A DNA stretch of 64,000 nt from Prochlorococcus sp. AG-347-I04 (GTDB lineage: Bacteria; Cyanobacteriota; Cyanobacteriia; PCC-6307; Cyanobiaceae). This document shows positions 1-8,578 of this stretch, piece after piece. The position numbers and the translations under genes were made by a program. Location: positions 1-64,000 of the forward strand of contig QCBL01000003.1 in the NCBI GenBank assembly GCA_003281625.1, read 5' to 3'. Positions within the stretch are counted from its first letter, which is position 1. Each line of letters begins with the position of its first letter. Under the pieces are notes generated by a model that saw nothing but the letters and a program-made list of their open reading frames with translations, ran no database searches and was not told where the DNA came from.

Positions 1-260
1 CCTCGGATACTTAAAATTTCAATAAAGAAATTCCTTTGTTCCTTTGATGTAAAGCCAAATAATAAATCTGAATCTTCTTTTTTAATATGTTTTAACCAAA
101 GAGTAATTTTTTTATTAGATATCTGATTTGTTTTTAATTTGAGAAAAAAGGATTCTAGTATTTGTATTTCGTATCCTAATCCTTGACAATTTATTAAAGC
201 AAAAAACTTTTGATTAGTTTGCCACGAATCAACCAATTCTCCATTTATCCAACTAATCAA
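1..260 (-). CDS. ruvA: Holliday junction branch-migration protein RuvA (N-terminal part, cut by window edge)
   Basis: RuvA binds four-way DNA junctions as a tetramer and loads the RuvB motor during recombinational repair. Only the first 86 residues are present; the reading frame stays open to base 1. The fragment matches the RuvA N-terminal OB-fold: SWINGEL at the start, CQGLGYEI near residue 25, and EDSDLLFGFTSKEQRNFF near residues 62-79 (compare EDAQLLYGF in E. coli). There is no ATG in the right place. A TTG at 260-258 lies directly after the TAA of the upstream gene (263-261) with no spacer and gives the family-typical N-terminus. Translational coupling to the upstream gene is likely. The family assignment is firm; the exact start is inferred. 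Confidence 0.88.
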   Translation of the reverse strand, partial: MISWINGELVDSWQTNQKFFALINCQGLGYEIQILESFFLKLKTNQISNKKITLWLKHIKKEDSDLLFGFTSKEQRNFFIEILSIR

Positions 261-617
261 TTAACCACCATCAACCTGACAACCAATTAGTGCTCCTGCC
301 GTTCCGCCAGCAGGTACTGCCCAAAATCTATCTTTCCCTCTAGAGGAAGATAGTGCTATTCCAGCACCAAGAAGTCCTCCTATAACTGAACCTTCACTAC
401 AGTCATTATCATCTATTTTTTCAGCTGTACTTTGACCTCCACAAGGTATTACAACGTCCACCTCATAACTTTTCACGTAACCTGGATTTGATTTGGTTCC
501 AGGAATGTATTCCTCTCTGTATTCGGTTCTTGTGCAAGTTACTGACTTTGGGGTCGTTGCATTAACTTGAACAATTGGAGAAAAACAAAATAATAAAGCT
601 AAATAGAAAAATTTCAC
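261..617 (-). CDS. Small secreted protein with glycine-zipper tail, function unknown
   Basis: A 118-residue protein with a clear signal peptide (residues 1 to about 20, ending VNA) and a GTG start. The mature part has paired cysteines (around residues 28, 59, 73 and 113). A C-terminal Gly/Ala-rich stretch (about 77-113, with GGLLGAGIA and AGGTAGALIGC) resembles the glycine-zipper 2TM domain of outer-membrane and periplasmic 17-kDa-antigen-like proteins. Such domains usually insert into or associate with membranes, so an envelope location is inferred. It sits 27 bases downstream of the DMT permease gene and abuts ruvA, so all three may share a transcript, but no functional link is apparent. 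The specific role is unknown. Confidence 0.7.
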   Translation of the reverse strand: MKFFYLALLFCFSPIVQVNATTPKSVTCTRTEYREEYIPGTKSNPGYVKSYEVDVVIPCGGQSTAEKIDDNDCSEGSVIGGLLGAGIALSSSRGKDRFWAVPAGGTAGALIGCQVDGG

Positions 618-644
618 TTTTTTCTTTATTTTAATAACTATATT

Positions 645-1535
645 CTATGTCCTTTTGATTATTTTGGTAGTAGATATAATAGTTCCTAATAAAACTAGTG
701 AAGCTCCTAATAAAAAATTTATATTTATTATTTCACTAAAAAACAAAATCCCCCAAATTGACCCGAATAAAACTTGCAAATAGTTAATTGTTGAAGCTTC
801 CGAAGCAGGTAAATTTTTTAATCCTACAGTTAAGAAAGTCTGACCTAATTGAGTAAATAAGCCAATGCCAATTATCCAAACTAATTCATTCCTAGTTGGG
901 GTAACCCAGTTCATTAATACAATTGGTAATAAAGCTATAAAAGAAACAAGTGGAAAATATTCAATAATTACATAAACATCTTCAGTAAATGAAAGTTTCT
1001 TAACTGTAACGTAAGCCAATGCAGTGCAGATTGCCCCAAGAAATGCAATCGAAATCGAAACATTTTCAATTTCAACATTTATATTTGATAATTGATTTGG
1101 ATTTAATATTACTAATATTCCAATCCAGCCAATAAGTAAAGCAAAAATTATATTCCGAGTTATTTTTTCGTTTATAAATATGCCAGCGAATATAGATATA
1201 AAGATAGGGTATGTGTACTGAATGACAGTAGAAATACTAAGGGGCATATTTCTAATAGCATAAAAAATGCAAATTAAAGCTAAAGTTCCTAAAACACCTC
1301 TTAAGATAAGTAATGGTCTATTTTTGCCCCAAGGATTTATATTTTTTAGATTAATTATGAATAATGTAATAATTAAACTCAACAATGATCTGAATAAAAC
1401 TAATTCATAAATAGGTATCCTTTTATCAATGTTTTTTACGCATAAAGTCATCAAACTAAAGAAGAATGAAGCAAATACCAAATTAAACTTATTCAATGAA
1501 TTAAATTTTTTTTCTAATTCTGCGATATTTATCAT
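645..1535 (-). CDS. DMT-superfamily (EamA) permease
   Basis: A 296-residue integral membrane protein with about ten hydrophobic segments arranged as two EamA repeats (roughly residues 17-145 and 160-290). This is the usual architecture and length of drug/metabolite transporters in the inner membrane. Conserved-looking stretches include TVIQYTYPIF in the first half and ASTINYLQVLFGSIWG in the second, the typical end-of-repeat helices. The substrate cannot be read from the sequence; members export amino acids, nucleosides or metabolites. It starts with ATG and is divergent from dnaG, with about 95 bases between the starts, so that gap must hold both promoters. Confidence 0.85.
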   Translation of the reverse strand: MINIAELEKKFNSLNKFNLVFASFFFSLMTLCVKNIDKRIPIYELVLFRSLLSLIITLFIINLKNINPWGKNRPLLILRGVLGTLALICIFYAIRNMPLSISTVIQYTYPIFISIFAGIFINEKITRNIIFALLIGWIGILVILNPNQLSNINVEIENVSISIAFLGAICTALAYVTVKKLSFTEDVYVIIEYFPLVSFIALLPIVLMNWVTPTRNELVWIIGIGLFTQLGQTFLTVGLKNLPASEASTINYLQVLFGSIWGILFFSEIININFLLGASLVLLGTIISTTKIIKRT

Positions 1536-1629
1536 TTAAAAAAATAGTTTAATTGTGAAATTAGGTAGATTCTTATTTGATTTTGACCTATAACAAATAA
1601 ATCATTATTTGTTTCTGGCAAAAATCTCA

Positions 1630-3663
1630 ATGGTTCATTCTATACACCCAAGAACTATTCAGGAGGTTAAGGAAAAAGCAGATATTGTTGACGTTATATC
1701 TGAACATATTGTTCTTAAGAAGAAAGGTAAGGAATTTGTTGGGATTTGTCCTTTTCATGATGATACTAAGCCATCTATGACAGTATCACCAACTAAACAA
1801 TTCTATTACTGTTTTTCTTGTGGTGCAGGTGGAAACTCTATTAAATTTTTAATGGAATTTACTCGTGCAAATTTTTCAGATGTTGTACTTTCTCTTGCTA
1901 AAAAAAATAATATTAATGTTGAAAATCTTGAGGGTCCCCAAGTAGAAGCTTATAAAAAACAACTATCTAGAAAGGAAGAGCTTTATAAAATATTAAGAGT
2001 CACTAAAAATTGGTTTAAGTCTCAATTAAATAATTCTCTTGGTTTTGAAGCCATGAAATATTTAACTTCTAAGAGAAACTTGAGTAACAAGATTATTGAT
2101 AACTTTGAATTAGGCTTTGCCCCAAATTCATGGAATGATTTGTTTAATTATCTTTCTAAGGTAGAAAAATTCCCCATTAATTTAATATTAGCTTCAGGTC
2201 TTGCAATTTCTAAAGATAATTCTGACAAGATTTATGATCGTTTTAGAAATAGATTAATTGTTCCAATACATGATATGCAGGGAAGAGTAGTTGCCTTTGG
2301 TGGAAGATCTCTTGATGGTCAGGAACCCAAATATCTTAATTCTCCTGAATCAGAGATTTTTGAAAAGGGAAAAATGTTGTTTGCCTTCGAAAAAGCTTCT
2401 AGTGATATTAGAAAAAGAGATAAAGCTATTATTGTTGAAGGCTACTTTGATGTTATTTCTCTTCATTCAAAGGGCATAACTAATTCTGTTGCTTCTCTCG
2501 GTACTGCATTAAATAAGTATCAAATTTCTCAACTATGTAGATGTACAGATAATAAAAATATAATTTTGAATTTTGATTCTGATAATGCAGGAATCCTAGC
2601 TACAAAAAGAGTAATTAAAGAAGTTGAGACCCTATCCCTTCATGATCAAATTAATCTTAAGATACTTCAACTGAGTCATTTTAAAGATCCTGACGAATAT
2701 TTGAATAGTCATACACCTGAAGATTATTTTAATTTAATTGATAATTCATCCTTTTGGATTGATTGGGAGATTGATCAGATCTTTAAAGATCAAGATTTAA
2801 CTAAGTCTGAAATTTTCCAAAGTGTTATTTCTTCATTGGTAAAATTGTTGAGTAAATTACCTCAATCATCAACCAGAACTCATTATTTACAAAAAGTTTC
2901 CGAACAATTAAGTAAGGGACAAGCCAGGTTAGCAATACAGTTTGAACAAGATTTAAGAAATCAAGTAAAGGGATTTCGTTGGCATGGTAGATCAAAAAAA
3001 TTTGAACAACCAAATGAAATTTCTCGACGGGAAAAAAATGAATCGGAAATAATTTTTTATTATTTACATTGTCCAGATCTTAGGCTATTTATTCGTGATG
3101 AATTTCTTAAAAGAGAAATTAATGGTTTTAATACTTTTTATATTCAAAGCTTATGGGAAGCTATTTCAAAAATTGAACAAAATAATTTAGGTTTAAATTA
3201 TTTAAATGATTTAAAACAAACAAATAGTCAAAATCTTCAAAAAGATTTTTCTTCTATTAACTTAATTTCACTTCTGCCTGACTACTTAGCTCTTAATAAT
3301 CCTGAATCATCAAATAAAATTAATATTTTTATTAATCCAAATGAGTTGTTTTTAACATTGCTGAGTAATCCTAAGGACAATTTACTTGGAACATTATCAC
3401 TTCTTGAGAAATATAATTCTCTAAAAAGATGTAGACACTTAATAGAATCTTGGGGATCTCAAAGATTAAAAACTTTAGAAAATTGTATATCTATTTTAAT
3501 CGATAATCCTTCTTCAGGTTCTTCAAATTCAAATAAAGAGATAGATGATCTTTTTAAGGATTTAAACTCAGATGCCATTAAATTTCAGGAATTATATTAC
3601 CTAGAAAGACAACATATGAATTTCTTAGACAAACAACGTTGTGGCAATTTCCTCGCTAGTTAA
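1630..3663 (+). CDS. dnaG: DNA primase DnaG
   Basis: Synthesises the RNA primers that start Okazaki fragments and leading strands. I chose the ATG at 1630 (677 aa) because it gives the family N-terminus MVHSIHPRTIQEVKEKADIV; a TTG at 1609 would add seven residues. The CHC2 zinc ribbon is visible with C40, H43, C61 and C64. The catalytic core and TOPRIM domain follow, with EGYFDV at about residue 270 and DFDSDNAG at about 316 as metal-binding acidic residues. The rest is the helicase-interacting C-terminal region, poorly conserved and Asn/Leu-rich here. It stands alone on the plus strand between two minus-strand groups. Confidence 0.97.
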   Translation: MVHSIHPRTIQEVKEKADIVDVISEHIVLKKKGKEFVGICPFHDDTKPSMTVSPTKQFYYCFSCGAGGNSIKFLMEFTRANFSDVVLSLAKKNNINVENLEGPQVEAYKKQLSRKEELYKILRVTKNWFKSQLNNSLGFEAMKYLTSKRNLSNKIIDNFELGFAPNSWNDLFNYLSKVEKFPINLILASGLAISKDNSDKIYDRFRNRLIVPIHDMQGRVVAFGGRSLDGQEPKYLNSPESEIFEKGKMLFAFEKASSDIRKRDKAIIVEGYFDVISLHSKGITNSVASLGTALNKYQISQLCRCTDNKNIILNFDSDNAGILATKRVIKEVETLSLHDQINLKILQLSHFKDPDEYLNSHTPEDYFNLIDNSSFWIDWEIDQIFKDQDLTKSEIFQSVISSLVKLLSKLPQSSTRTHYLQKVSEQLSKGQARLAIQFEQDLRNQVKGFRWHGRSKKFEQPNEISRREKNESEIIFYYLHCPDLRLFIRDEFLKREINGFNTFYIQSLWEAISKIEQNNLGLNYLNDLKQTNSQNLQKDFSSINLISLLPDYLALNNPESSNKINIFINPNELFLTLLSNPKDNLLGTLSLLEKYNSLKRCRHLIESWGSQRLKTLENCISILIDNPSSGSSNSNKEIDDLFKDLNSDAIKFQELYYLERQHMNFLDKQRCGNFLAS

Positions 3664-3679
3664 TATAAAAAGTTTTAAT

Positions 3680-4147
3680 TTATAGGCAGTATTTTTTAAT
3701 CAGGTTTTTAACTTTTTTGGGTTTTTCTTCAAGAACATAAGCTTCTACTTCTTTCGCATAAGTCCCAGAAAAATTTGAACTAGAGAACTCTAATGCTTTT
3801 CTTTTACTTTGATGCAATTTGCTTTCTAATTTTTTTATATTGCCTATTGTTTTATTGTCATTACATTTTTGTATCGCATGAGTTGCTTCGTGTCTTAATG
3901 CTTTTCTTACCGCCCTTTCTGTTTTGAAGTTATCTTTATTTGGTTTTTGATTCTTATTTCTAAAATTTGTTTTCCTTTTTGCATTTTCAGTACATATTAT
4001 TATTTTATTTTCTTTAAAATTATGTAGCCCTTTTATTTCTTTGTTTAATAGACATTCAATTTTATTTTCTTCAACTATGTAGTTTGCTTTTATTAATAAG
4101 TCAAGAATCTCTTTATCTAATTTGCTCAAAAATAATATAAATTCCAT
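3680..4147 (-). CDS. Putative zinc metalloprotease-like protein (HExxH, M76/Atp23-like)
   Basis: A 155-residue basic protein without signal peptide or membrane segment. Residues 86-90 read HEATH, an HExxH zinc motif in an Atp23/M76-like setting: a Cys at 52 in IIICTEN, ALRHEATHAIQKC around the motif, and EVEAYVLEEKP near 133-142, which could supply the third zinc ligand. Peptidase M76 proteins are compact metalloproteases known best from the mitochondrial Atp23 maturase. The match is by motif and layout only, so it could also be an inactive or different gluzincin. It begins 10 bases after the umuC stop on the same strand, implying co-transcription with umuDC and possible LexA control. The substrate is unknown. 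Confidence 0.6.
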   Translation of the reverse strand: MEFILFLSKLDKEILDLLIKANYIVEENKIECLLNKEIKGLHNFKENKIIICTENAKRKTNFRNKNQKPNKDNFKTERAVRKALRHEATHAIQKCNDNKTIGNIKKLESKLHQSKRKALEFSSSNFSGTYAKEVEAYVLEEKPKKVKNLIKKYCL

Positions 4148-4157
4148 TCTATTTTGT

Positions 4158-5444
4158 TTACTTCACTATAGTTGGGATTTGTTCTATATCAGTTGTAGAT
4201 GAGCGACTTAAGAAATTCTTATTCATCTTCCAACTTTGTGGATTTTTTGTAATAGCCCATGTAATTGCATTGTTATTAAATCTTTTATTTAATAAATCAA
4301 TCGTTTTCATAAGACTTGTTGATTTTTTTAATACTTTCTGAGATTTGTAATTGATAACTGATTGCTGTAAATATTCGCTATTTGTTAAATCCTGCATTAA
4401 AACACCAGCTTTTGAGAATTTATATTCGGGATTATAAATTTCTTTAGATAATTCAACTACTATTTTTAAAATATTGTTCGTGTCATCTGTTGCATTTGTA
4501 AGTTTTCTATGAGCACTTCTTTGATAATTTTGACTTGAATATTTACTGGTTCTAGCAAATACTCTAATATTAGATGATTGTAAATTCTGACTTCTCATTT
4601 TTTCAGAGGCTTTTATTGCGTGAGTTGCCAGTGCTTGAGTTAAGTCTTCTAATTTTGTGATAGGCGTGCCGAAACTCCTGCTCACCTGAATTTCTTTTTT
4701 TGATTTCTTGTTTTTTTCTATGGGCAGGCATCTATGGCCTTTCAGTTCTAATTGCAGTCTTTTCCCTACGATGCCTAATTTCTTAATGATTTCATTTTCT
4801 TCCATATCTCTTAGTTCTCTCGCATTTTTAACACCTTTACTTTGTAACCAATTAGAGGTTTGTTTCCCAACTCCCCATATCTTATCTACACTAATTCTTT
4901 TCAAATAATTATTCTCATTTTCGGTTCTAGCTAAATCAAATATTCCAGCTGAATAATCAATATTTTTAGCTAGTTTATTAGCAATTTTTGCTCTTACTTT
5001 ATTTTCTCCTATTCCTACTGTTATGGTAATCCCTAGATTCTGATATATTAATGATCTTATGCTTCTTGCCCAAGGATATAGATTTTCATCATTAGGTCTA
5101 GAAATCGAGACGAATGCTTCGTCAATGGAATAAATTTCTATCTGTTCACAGTAGTTTTTCAGTAAATTCATTAGTCTTCTGCTCATATCCCCATAAAGCG
5201 AGTAGTTTGAGCTTAAGACTGCTACATCTAATTTATTTAGTCTTTCTTTGACCTTAAAATACGGAGTTCCCATTTTAATTTTTAAAGCTCGCGCTTCAGG
5301 GCTTCTTGCAATGATACATCCGTCATTATTAGATAAAATTACTACTGGTTTATTTCTCAAATGGGGATTAATATTTTGTTCACATGACGCGTAAAAATTA
5401 TTAGCATCTATAAGAGCTATTGCATCAATATTTGAAATTCTCAT
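4158..5444 (-). CDS. umuC: Error-prone DNA polymerase V catalytic subunit UmuC (Y family)
   Basis: Translesion DNA polymerase that, with processed UmuD, copies past damaged bases. At 428 aa it has normal UmuC length. The catalytic acidic residues of Y-family polymerases are present: D13 in ALIDANNFYASCE, and D108-E109 in YSIDEAF. The helix-hairpin-helix region (KIWGVGKQTSNWLQSKG, about 188-204) and the little-finger region (IQVSRSFGTPI, about 252) follow. Its ATG overlaps the umuD TGA by four bases (ATGA), so the two are translationally coupled, and a small HExxH gene follows 10 bases later. The LexA box upstream of umuD would control the operon. Confidence 0.97.
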   Translation of the reverse strand: MRISNIDAIALIDANNFYASCEQNINPHLRNKPVVILSNNDGCIIARSPEARALKIKMGTPYFKVKERLNKLDVAVLSSNYSLYGDMSRRLMNLLKNYCEQIEIYSIDEAFVSISRPNDENLYPWARSIRSLIYQNLGITITVGIGENKVRAKIANKLAKNIDYSAGIFDLARTENENNYLKRISVDKIWGVGKQTSNWLQSKGVKNARELRDMEENEIIKKLGIVGKRLQLELKGHRCLPIEKNKKSKKEIQVSRSFGTPITKLEDLTQALATHAIKASEKMRSQNLQSSNIRVFARTSKYSSQNYQRSAHRKLTNATDDTNNILKIVVELSKEIYNPEYKFSKAGVLMQDLTNSEYLQQSVINYKSQKVLKKSTSLMKTIDLLNKRFNNNAITWAITKNPQSWKMNKNFLSRSSTTDIEQIPTIVK

Positions 5445-5857
5445 AAATAGCTATGTATTGAATAAATAACAACTCCCCATATCTGTACATCAATATGGTT
5501 TTTAAACCTAAAATCAGGATAATTATGATTTTCTGATTTTAAATATAATTCATTATTTTTTATAGATAATCTTTTTATTGTAAATTCTCCGTCTATCATT
5601 GCAATGATGATATTCCCTGGTCTGGCTGTTAAGCTCTTGTCTACTATTATTAAATCTTTATCTTTAATTCCTGCATTTATCATTGAGTCACCTTTAACTC
5701 TAAGAAAAAAAGTGCTAAAAGGATTAGATATTAAATGTTCGTTTAAATCAATATTTTCTTCTGTATAGTCATCTGCAGGAGAAGGAAACCCTGCTGATAC
5801 CGAATCAGTTAATAAGGGTATTTTAAATATTTTAGTAGTTGAATCAAAAGAATCCAA
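5441..5857 (-). CDS. umuD: SOS mutagenesis protein UmuD (S24 self-cleaving peptidase)
   Basis: RecA-stimulated self-cleavage converts UmuD to UmuD', the accessory subunit of polymerase V. The 138-residue protein shows the whole S24 signature: a cleavage site at A22-G23 in VSAGFPSPADD, the catalytic serine S58 in KGDSMI, and the catalytic lysine K95 in FTIKRL. There is no N-terminal DNA-binding domain, so this is UmuD and not LexA. No ATG is available. TTG at 5857 gives the typical N-terminus, and an in-frame stop lies at 5884-5882. A LexA-type operator sits 13-26 bases upstream of this start. The stop overlaps the umuC start by four bases. Confidence 0.94.
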   Translation of the reverse strand: MDSFDSTTKIFKIPLLTDSVSAGFPSPADDYTEENIDLNEHLISNPFSTFFLRVKGDSMINAGIKDKDLIIVDKSLTARPGNIIIAMIDGEFTIKRLSIKNNELYLKSENHNYPDFRFKNHIDVQIWGVVIYSIHSYL

Positions 5858-5869
5858 GATGAAATTAAT

Positions 5870-5883
5870 AGTATATATGTACT
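5870..5883 (-). promoter_or_regulatory. Probable LexA (SOS) box before umuD
   Basis: On the minus strand this reads AGTACATATATACT, a near-perfect palindrome. It differs by a single base in one half-site from the cyanobacterial LexA consensus AGTACN(4)GTACT. It lies 13 bases upstream of the umuD start codon and overlaps the likely -10 region (TATAGT/TATACT), the expected place for a repressor. Control of umuDC by LexA is established in bacteria; the site itself is a sequence inference. Confidence 0.75.
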
Positions 5884-5955
5884 ATATAGCAAAAAATCAA
5901 AAAATAGTTAGTTATTAAACTTTTATAGATTAATTTTAGATTGAATCTAATCTTT

Positions 5956-6372
5956 TTACGAACGATGGTAAGGGGAGTTGTTTGATATAGAAATAGCTCT
6001 ATAGATTTGCTCGATGAGGATTAATCTAGCTAATTCATGAGGAAAAGTTAAAGGAGACAGGCTTAGTACAAGATCTGATTTTTCTTTTATATCTGAACTA
6101 ACTCCATCAGTATCACCGATTAAAAAATTAATTTTTTTATTTTTAAAATTCAAGATTAAGGAACATAGTTCAACTGAATTAAACTGTTTTCCTTCTTCGC
6201 TTAGGCAGATAATAATATTGTTATTGGATCTAAGATTATTTAAATTAAAAGCCTTTAACTCATTAATGATAAGTTCAGGCATTCTTTTTTTGTATTGATT
6301 AATTCCATCTCTAATCCAAAGTTTCTTTATTTTGCCGATAGCATAAATTGCTAATCTATTACTCTGAATCAT
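5956..6372 (-). CDS. rlmH: 23S rRNA pseudouridine-1915 N3-methyltransferase RlmH
   Basis: A SPOUT methyltransferase that modifies pseudouridine 1915 in helix 69 of 23S rRNA on the assembled ribosome. The length (138 aa) is slightly under the usual 155. Recognisable parts are the N-terminal [20 protein letters not shown], a central [10 protein letters not shown], the SAM-binding knot loop [12 protein letters not shown] (about 98-109), [22 protein letters not shown], and the invariant C-terminal YHR. The family loop usually reads GGPDG or GGxxG; here it is GDTDG, a mild deviation. It follows the Asn-rich unknown by 19 bases, probably as one transcription unit. Confidence 0.94.
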   Translation of the reverse strand: MIQSNRLAIYAIGKIKKLWIRDGINQYKKRMPELIINELKAFNLNNLRSNNNIIICLSEEGKQFNSVELCSLILNFKNKKINFLIGDTDGVSSDIKEKSDLVLSLSPLTFPHELARLILIEQIYRAISISNNSPYHRS

Positions 6373-6391
6373 AAGTAAATATCAAAACTAA

Positions 6392-6724
6392 TTATTCATT
6401 AAGAAGATAATTAAATTCATCATATAGTTCCTCTTCGGGTGTTAATTTCTTGGAAAAATTATCTTTTTTAGAATTCATATTAATTTGATTAATCTCACTT
6501 TTTCTTAGTGAATTATTAACGTTAGAAGTCTCTTCTAAAGATTCTGAATTATCAATTAACGAATAAAAAATTTTATTGGGATCTTCTGAATTAAGTGGAT
6601 TGGTGATTAAATTATCATTATTAGTTATATTTATGTAATTATTTAAATTTTTACTTTCGTTATTTAAATTTTTCTTTTTTTTAAATTTATTGAGTTTATC
6701 TAAATTTTTTTTTGATAAGCTCAT
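6392..6724 (-). CDS. Asn/Lys/Ser-rich small protein, function unknown
   Basis: A 110-residue protein, more than a third of it Asn, Lys, Ser and Leu, with no cysteine, no hydrophobic segment and no recognisable domain. The first 35 residues are strongly basic (SKKNLDKLNKFKKKKNLNN); the C-terminal 20 are acidic (LTPEEELYDEFNYLLNE). It is probably largely disordered and cytoplasmic. It starts with ATG 56 bases from the divergent rsmA start and lies 19 bases upstream of rlmH on the same strand. Its position between two rRNA methyltransferase genes hints at a ribosome-related job, but that is only context. I do not recognise the family. Confidence 0.6.
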   Translation of the reverse strand: MSLSKKNLDKLNKFKKKKNLNNESKNLNNYINITNNDNLITNPLNSEDPNKIFYSLIDNSESLEETSNVNNSLRKSEINQINMNSKKDNFSKKLTPEEELYDEFNYLLNE

Positions 6725-6780
6725 GATATAAAGGATTAAATAAATTCATATTTAATTTAAACATATTATTTATCTTTTAG

Positions 6781-7605
6781 ATGAATTCTAAAAACTATCA
6801 TCAAAAAAAAAGATTTGGACAACACTGGTTGGTAAATAAAAAAATATTAGAAAAAATTAAAGAAATTGCTGTTCTTAATGAAAATGACTTTATTTTAGAA
6901 ATTGGTCCTGGTAAAGGAGCTTTAACATCTAAGTTGTTAGATTCAGAAATTAAAAATTTACATGCAATTGAATTAGATAAAGATTTAATAAATTTATTAA
7001 ATGAAAAATTTAATAATAATGATAAGTTTTCACTGCAGCAGGGAGATATTCTTTCTGTAAATTTAGATTCGATTAATAAAAAGATTACAAAAGTGATTGC
7101 AAATATTCCGTACAATATAACTGGTCCAATATTGGATATTTTCATAGGTCGATTGGGCATTATAAGAAACTATAATTACGAAAAAATAATATTTTTAATG
7201 CAGAAAGACGTTGTAGATAGGATTTTGTCAAAAGAAGGAAGTCCTAATGCTGGTGCGCTTAGTATAAGAATGCAACTTTTATCAAAAATAAAAAGAATAT
7301 GTGATGTGCCGCCTTCATCATTTAGTCCTCCTCCAAAAGTTTTTTCTTCTTTAGTAGTTTTCGAACCAATTAAAAATGATTTAAGATTAGATAATAGTCT
7401 AGAAAAATATATAGATAAACTTCTTCGAATTTCATTTAATTCAAGAAGAAAAATGCTTAGAAATACACTTAATTCAATATTTTCAAATGAAGAGATTAAT
7501 GAATTATCTGAATCTTCAAAAGTTTGTTTTAATTTAAGACCACAAGATATTTCAATTGACCAATGGATTAAGCTTGCAGAAAATTGTATTAAAATACAAA
7601 AATAA
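6781..7605 (+). CDS. rsmA: 16S rRNA adenine dimethyltransferase RsmA (KsgA)
   Basis: Dimethylates A1518 and A1519 in helix 45 of 16S rRNA, a late step in 30S maturation. The protein is 274 aa, the normal length. It shows the family start [16 protein letters not shown], the SAM-binding motif [15 protein letters not shown] at 40-53, and the catalytic NIPY tetrad at 108-111. The C-terminal domain carries the conserved [12 protein letters not shown] near 220. An ATG start is preceded by only 56 bases to the divergent minus-strand gene. ispE follows 12 bases after the stop, a pairing common in bacteria. Confidence 0.98.
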   Translation: MNSKNYHQKKRFGQHWLVNKKILEKIKEIAVLNENDFILEIGPGKGALTSKLLDSEIKNLHAIELDKDLINLLNEKFNNNDKFSLQQGDILSVNLDSINKKITKVIANIPYNITGPILDIFIGRLGIIRNYNYEKIIFLMQKDVVDRILSKEGSPNAGALSIRMQLLSKIKRICDVPPSSFSPPPKVFSSLVVFEPIKNDLRLDNSLEKYIDKLLRISFNSRRKMLRNTLNSIFSNEEINELSESSKVCFNLRPQDISIDQWIKLAENCIKIQK

Positions 7606-7617
7606 AAATTTAAGTAT

Positions 7618-8553
7618 ATGCAAGATTTAGCTAAAAAGAAAATTAATATAAAATCTCCTGCCAAAATAAATTTGCACCTTGAAGTTATTGGTAAAAGACA
7701 GGATGGATTTCATGAATTGGCAATGATTATGCAAAATATCGATCTTGCTGATTATTTAGAATTTGAAATTAATAATGAAGGTTTAATTAAACTTGACTCT
7801 GATTGTAATGATTTAAGCCTATATGATGACAACTTAATTATTAAATCGGCAAACCTATTAAGGAAAAAATCAAATATAGATTACGGTGCGAATATATTTT
7901 TAAGAAAAAATATCCCAATTGGCGCAGGATTGGCTGGTGGATCCAGTAATGCAGCAGCAACATTAATTGGTCTTAATAATTTATGGGATTTGAAATTAGA
8001 TCAAGAAAATTTATGTTCATTAGCATCAACTTTAGGATCTGATATTCCCTTTTTTATAAATGGAGGTATTCAATTATGTTTTGGAAGAGGCGAAATTTTG
8101 GAGAAATTAGATTCAACCCTAGAATATGGAGCAATTCTTTTAAAAAATCCGAATGTATCAGTATCAACTGCTGAAACTTATAAAAAATATAGTAATAGAT
8201 TTTGTGATCAATATCTTACTGATAGAGAAATGATTGAAAACATAAGAAAAAATTTAAGAGATAATAGTTTAAATAACTTAAATTTTGATAATAAACATTT
8301 ATTTATTAAAAATGATTTGCAGTTAGTTGTTGAAAATGAAAATGATTCTGTAAAGCAGGCATTATATTTACTTTCTAAATTAGAAAATTGTCTCACATTT
8401 TCAATGAGTGGATCAGGCCCTACATGCTTTGCACTCTTTAAAGATATAGAGACTGCTAAAAAAGAATTAACTGCAAATTCAAAATTATTTAAGGATAAAG
8501 GCTACGATTCATGGGTTTGCACTTTCCTTGAAAAGGGAATAACATTCATTTAA
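7618..8553 (+). CDS. ispE: 4-diphosphocytidyl-2-C-methyl-D-erythritol kinase IspE
   Basis: Phosphorylates CDP-methylerythritol with ATP, the fourth step of the MEP isoprenoid pathway, which feeds carotenoids, the chlorophyll phytyl tail and quinones. At 311 aa it is a full GHMP kinase: the N-terminal PAKINLHLEVIGKRQDGFHE (residues 14-33), the glycine-rich ATP loop PIGAGLAGGSSNAAA (100-114), LGSDIPFF, and the C-terminal MSGSGPTCFALF. It follows rsmA by 12 bases and precedes a DUF3082 gene by 25, so it is probably in the same operon. dxs of the same pathway lies elsewhere in the window at 31190. Confidence 0.97.
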   Translation: MQDLAKKKINIKSPAKINLHLEVIGKRQDGFHELAMIMQNIDLADYLEFEINNEGLIKLDSDCNDLSLYDDNLIIKSANLLRKKSNIDYGANIFLRKNIPIGAGLAGGSSNAAATLIGLNNLWDLKLDQENLCSLASTLGSDIPFFINGGIQLCFGRGEILEKLDSTLEYGAILLKNPNVSVSTAETYKKYSNRFCDQYLTDREMIENIRKNLRDNSLNNLNFDNKHLFIKNDLQLVVENENDSVKQALYLLSKLENCLTFSMSGSGPTCFALFKDIETAKKELTANSKLFKDKGYDSWVCTFLEKGITFI

Positions 8554-8578
8554 AATTTTTTTTATGTAAAAATCTATT

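Noticed and set aside
5941-5955. TTAGAT/ATCTAA hairpin between umuD and rlmH
   Set aside because: Short six-base arms in AT-rich DNA and no T-run on the minus strand, where the genes are.
6801-7664. Long minus-strand frames opposite rsmA and ispE
   Set aside because: They lie antisense to clearly conserved genes and show no family features; open frames on the opposite strand are common by chance here.
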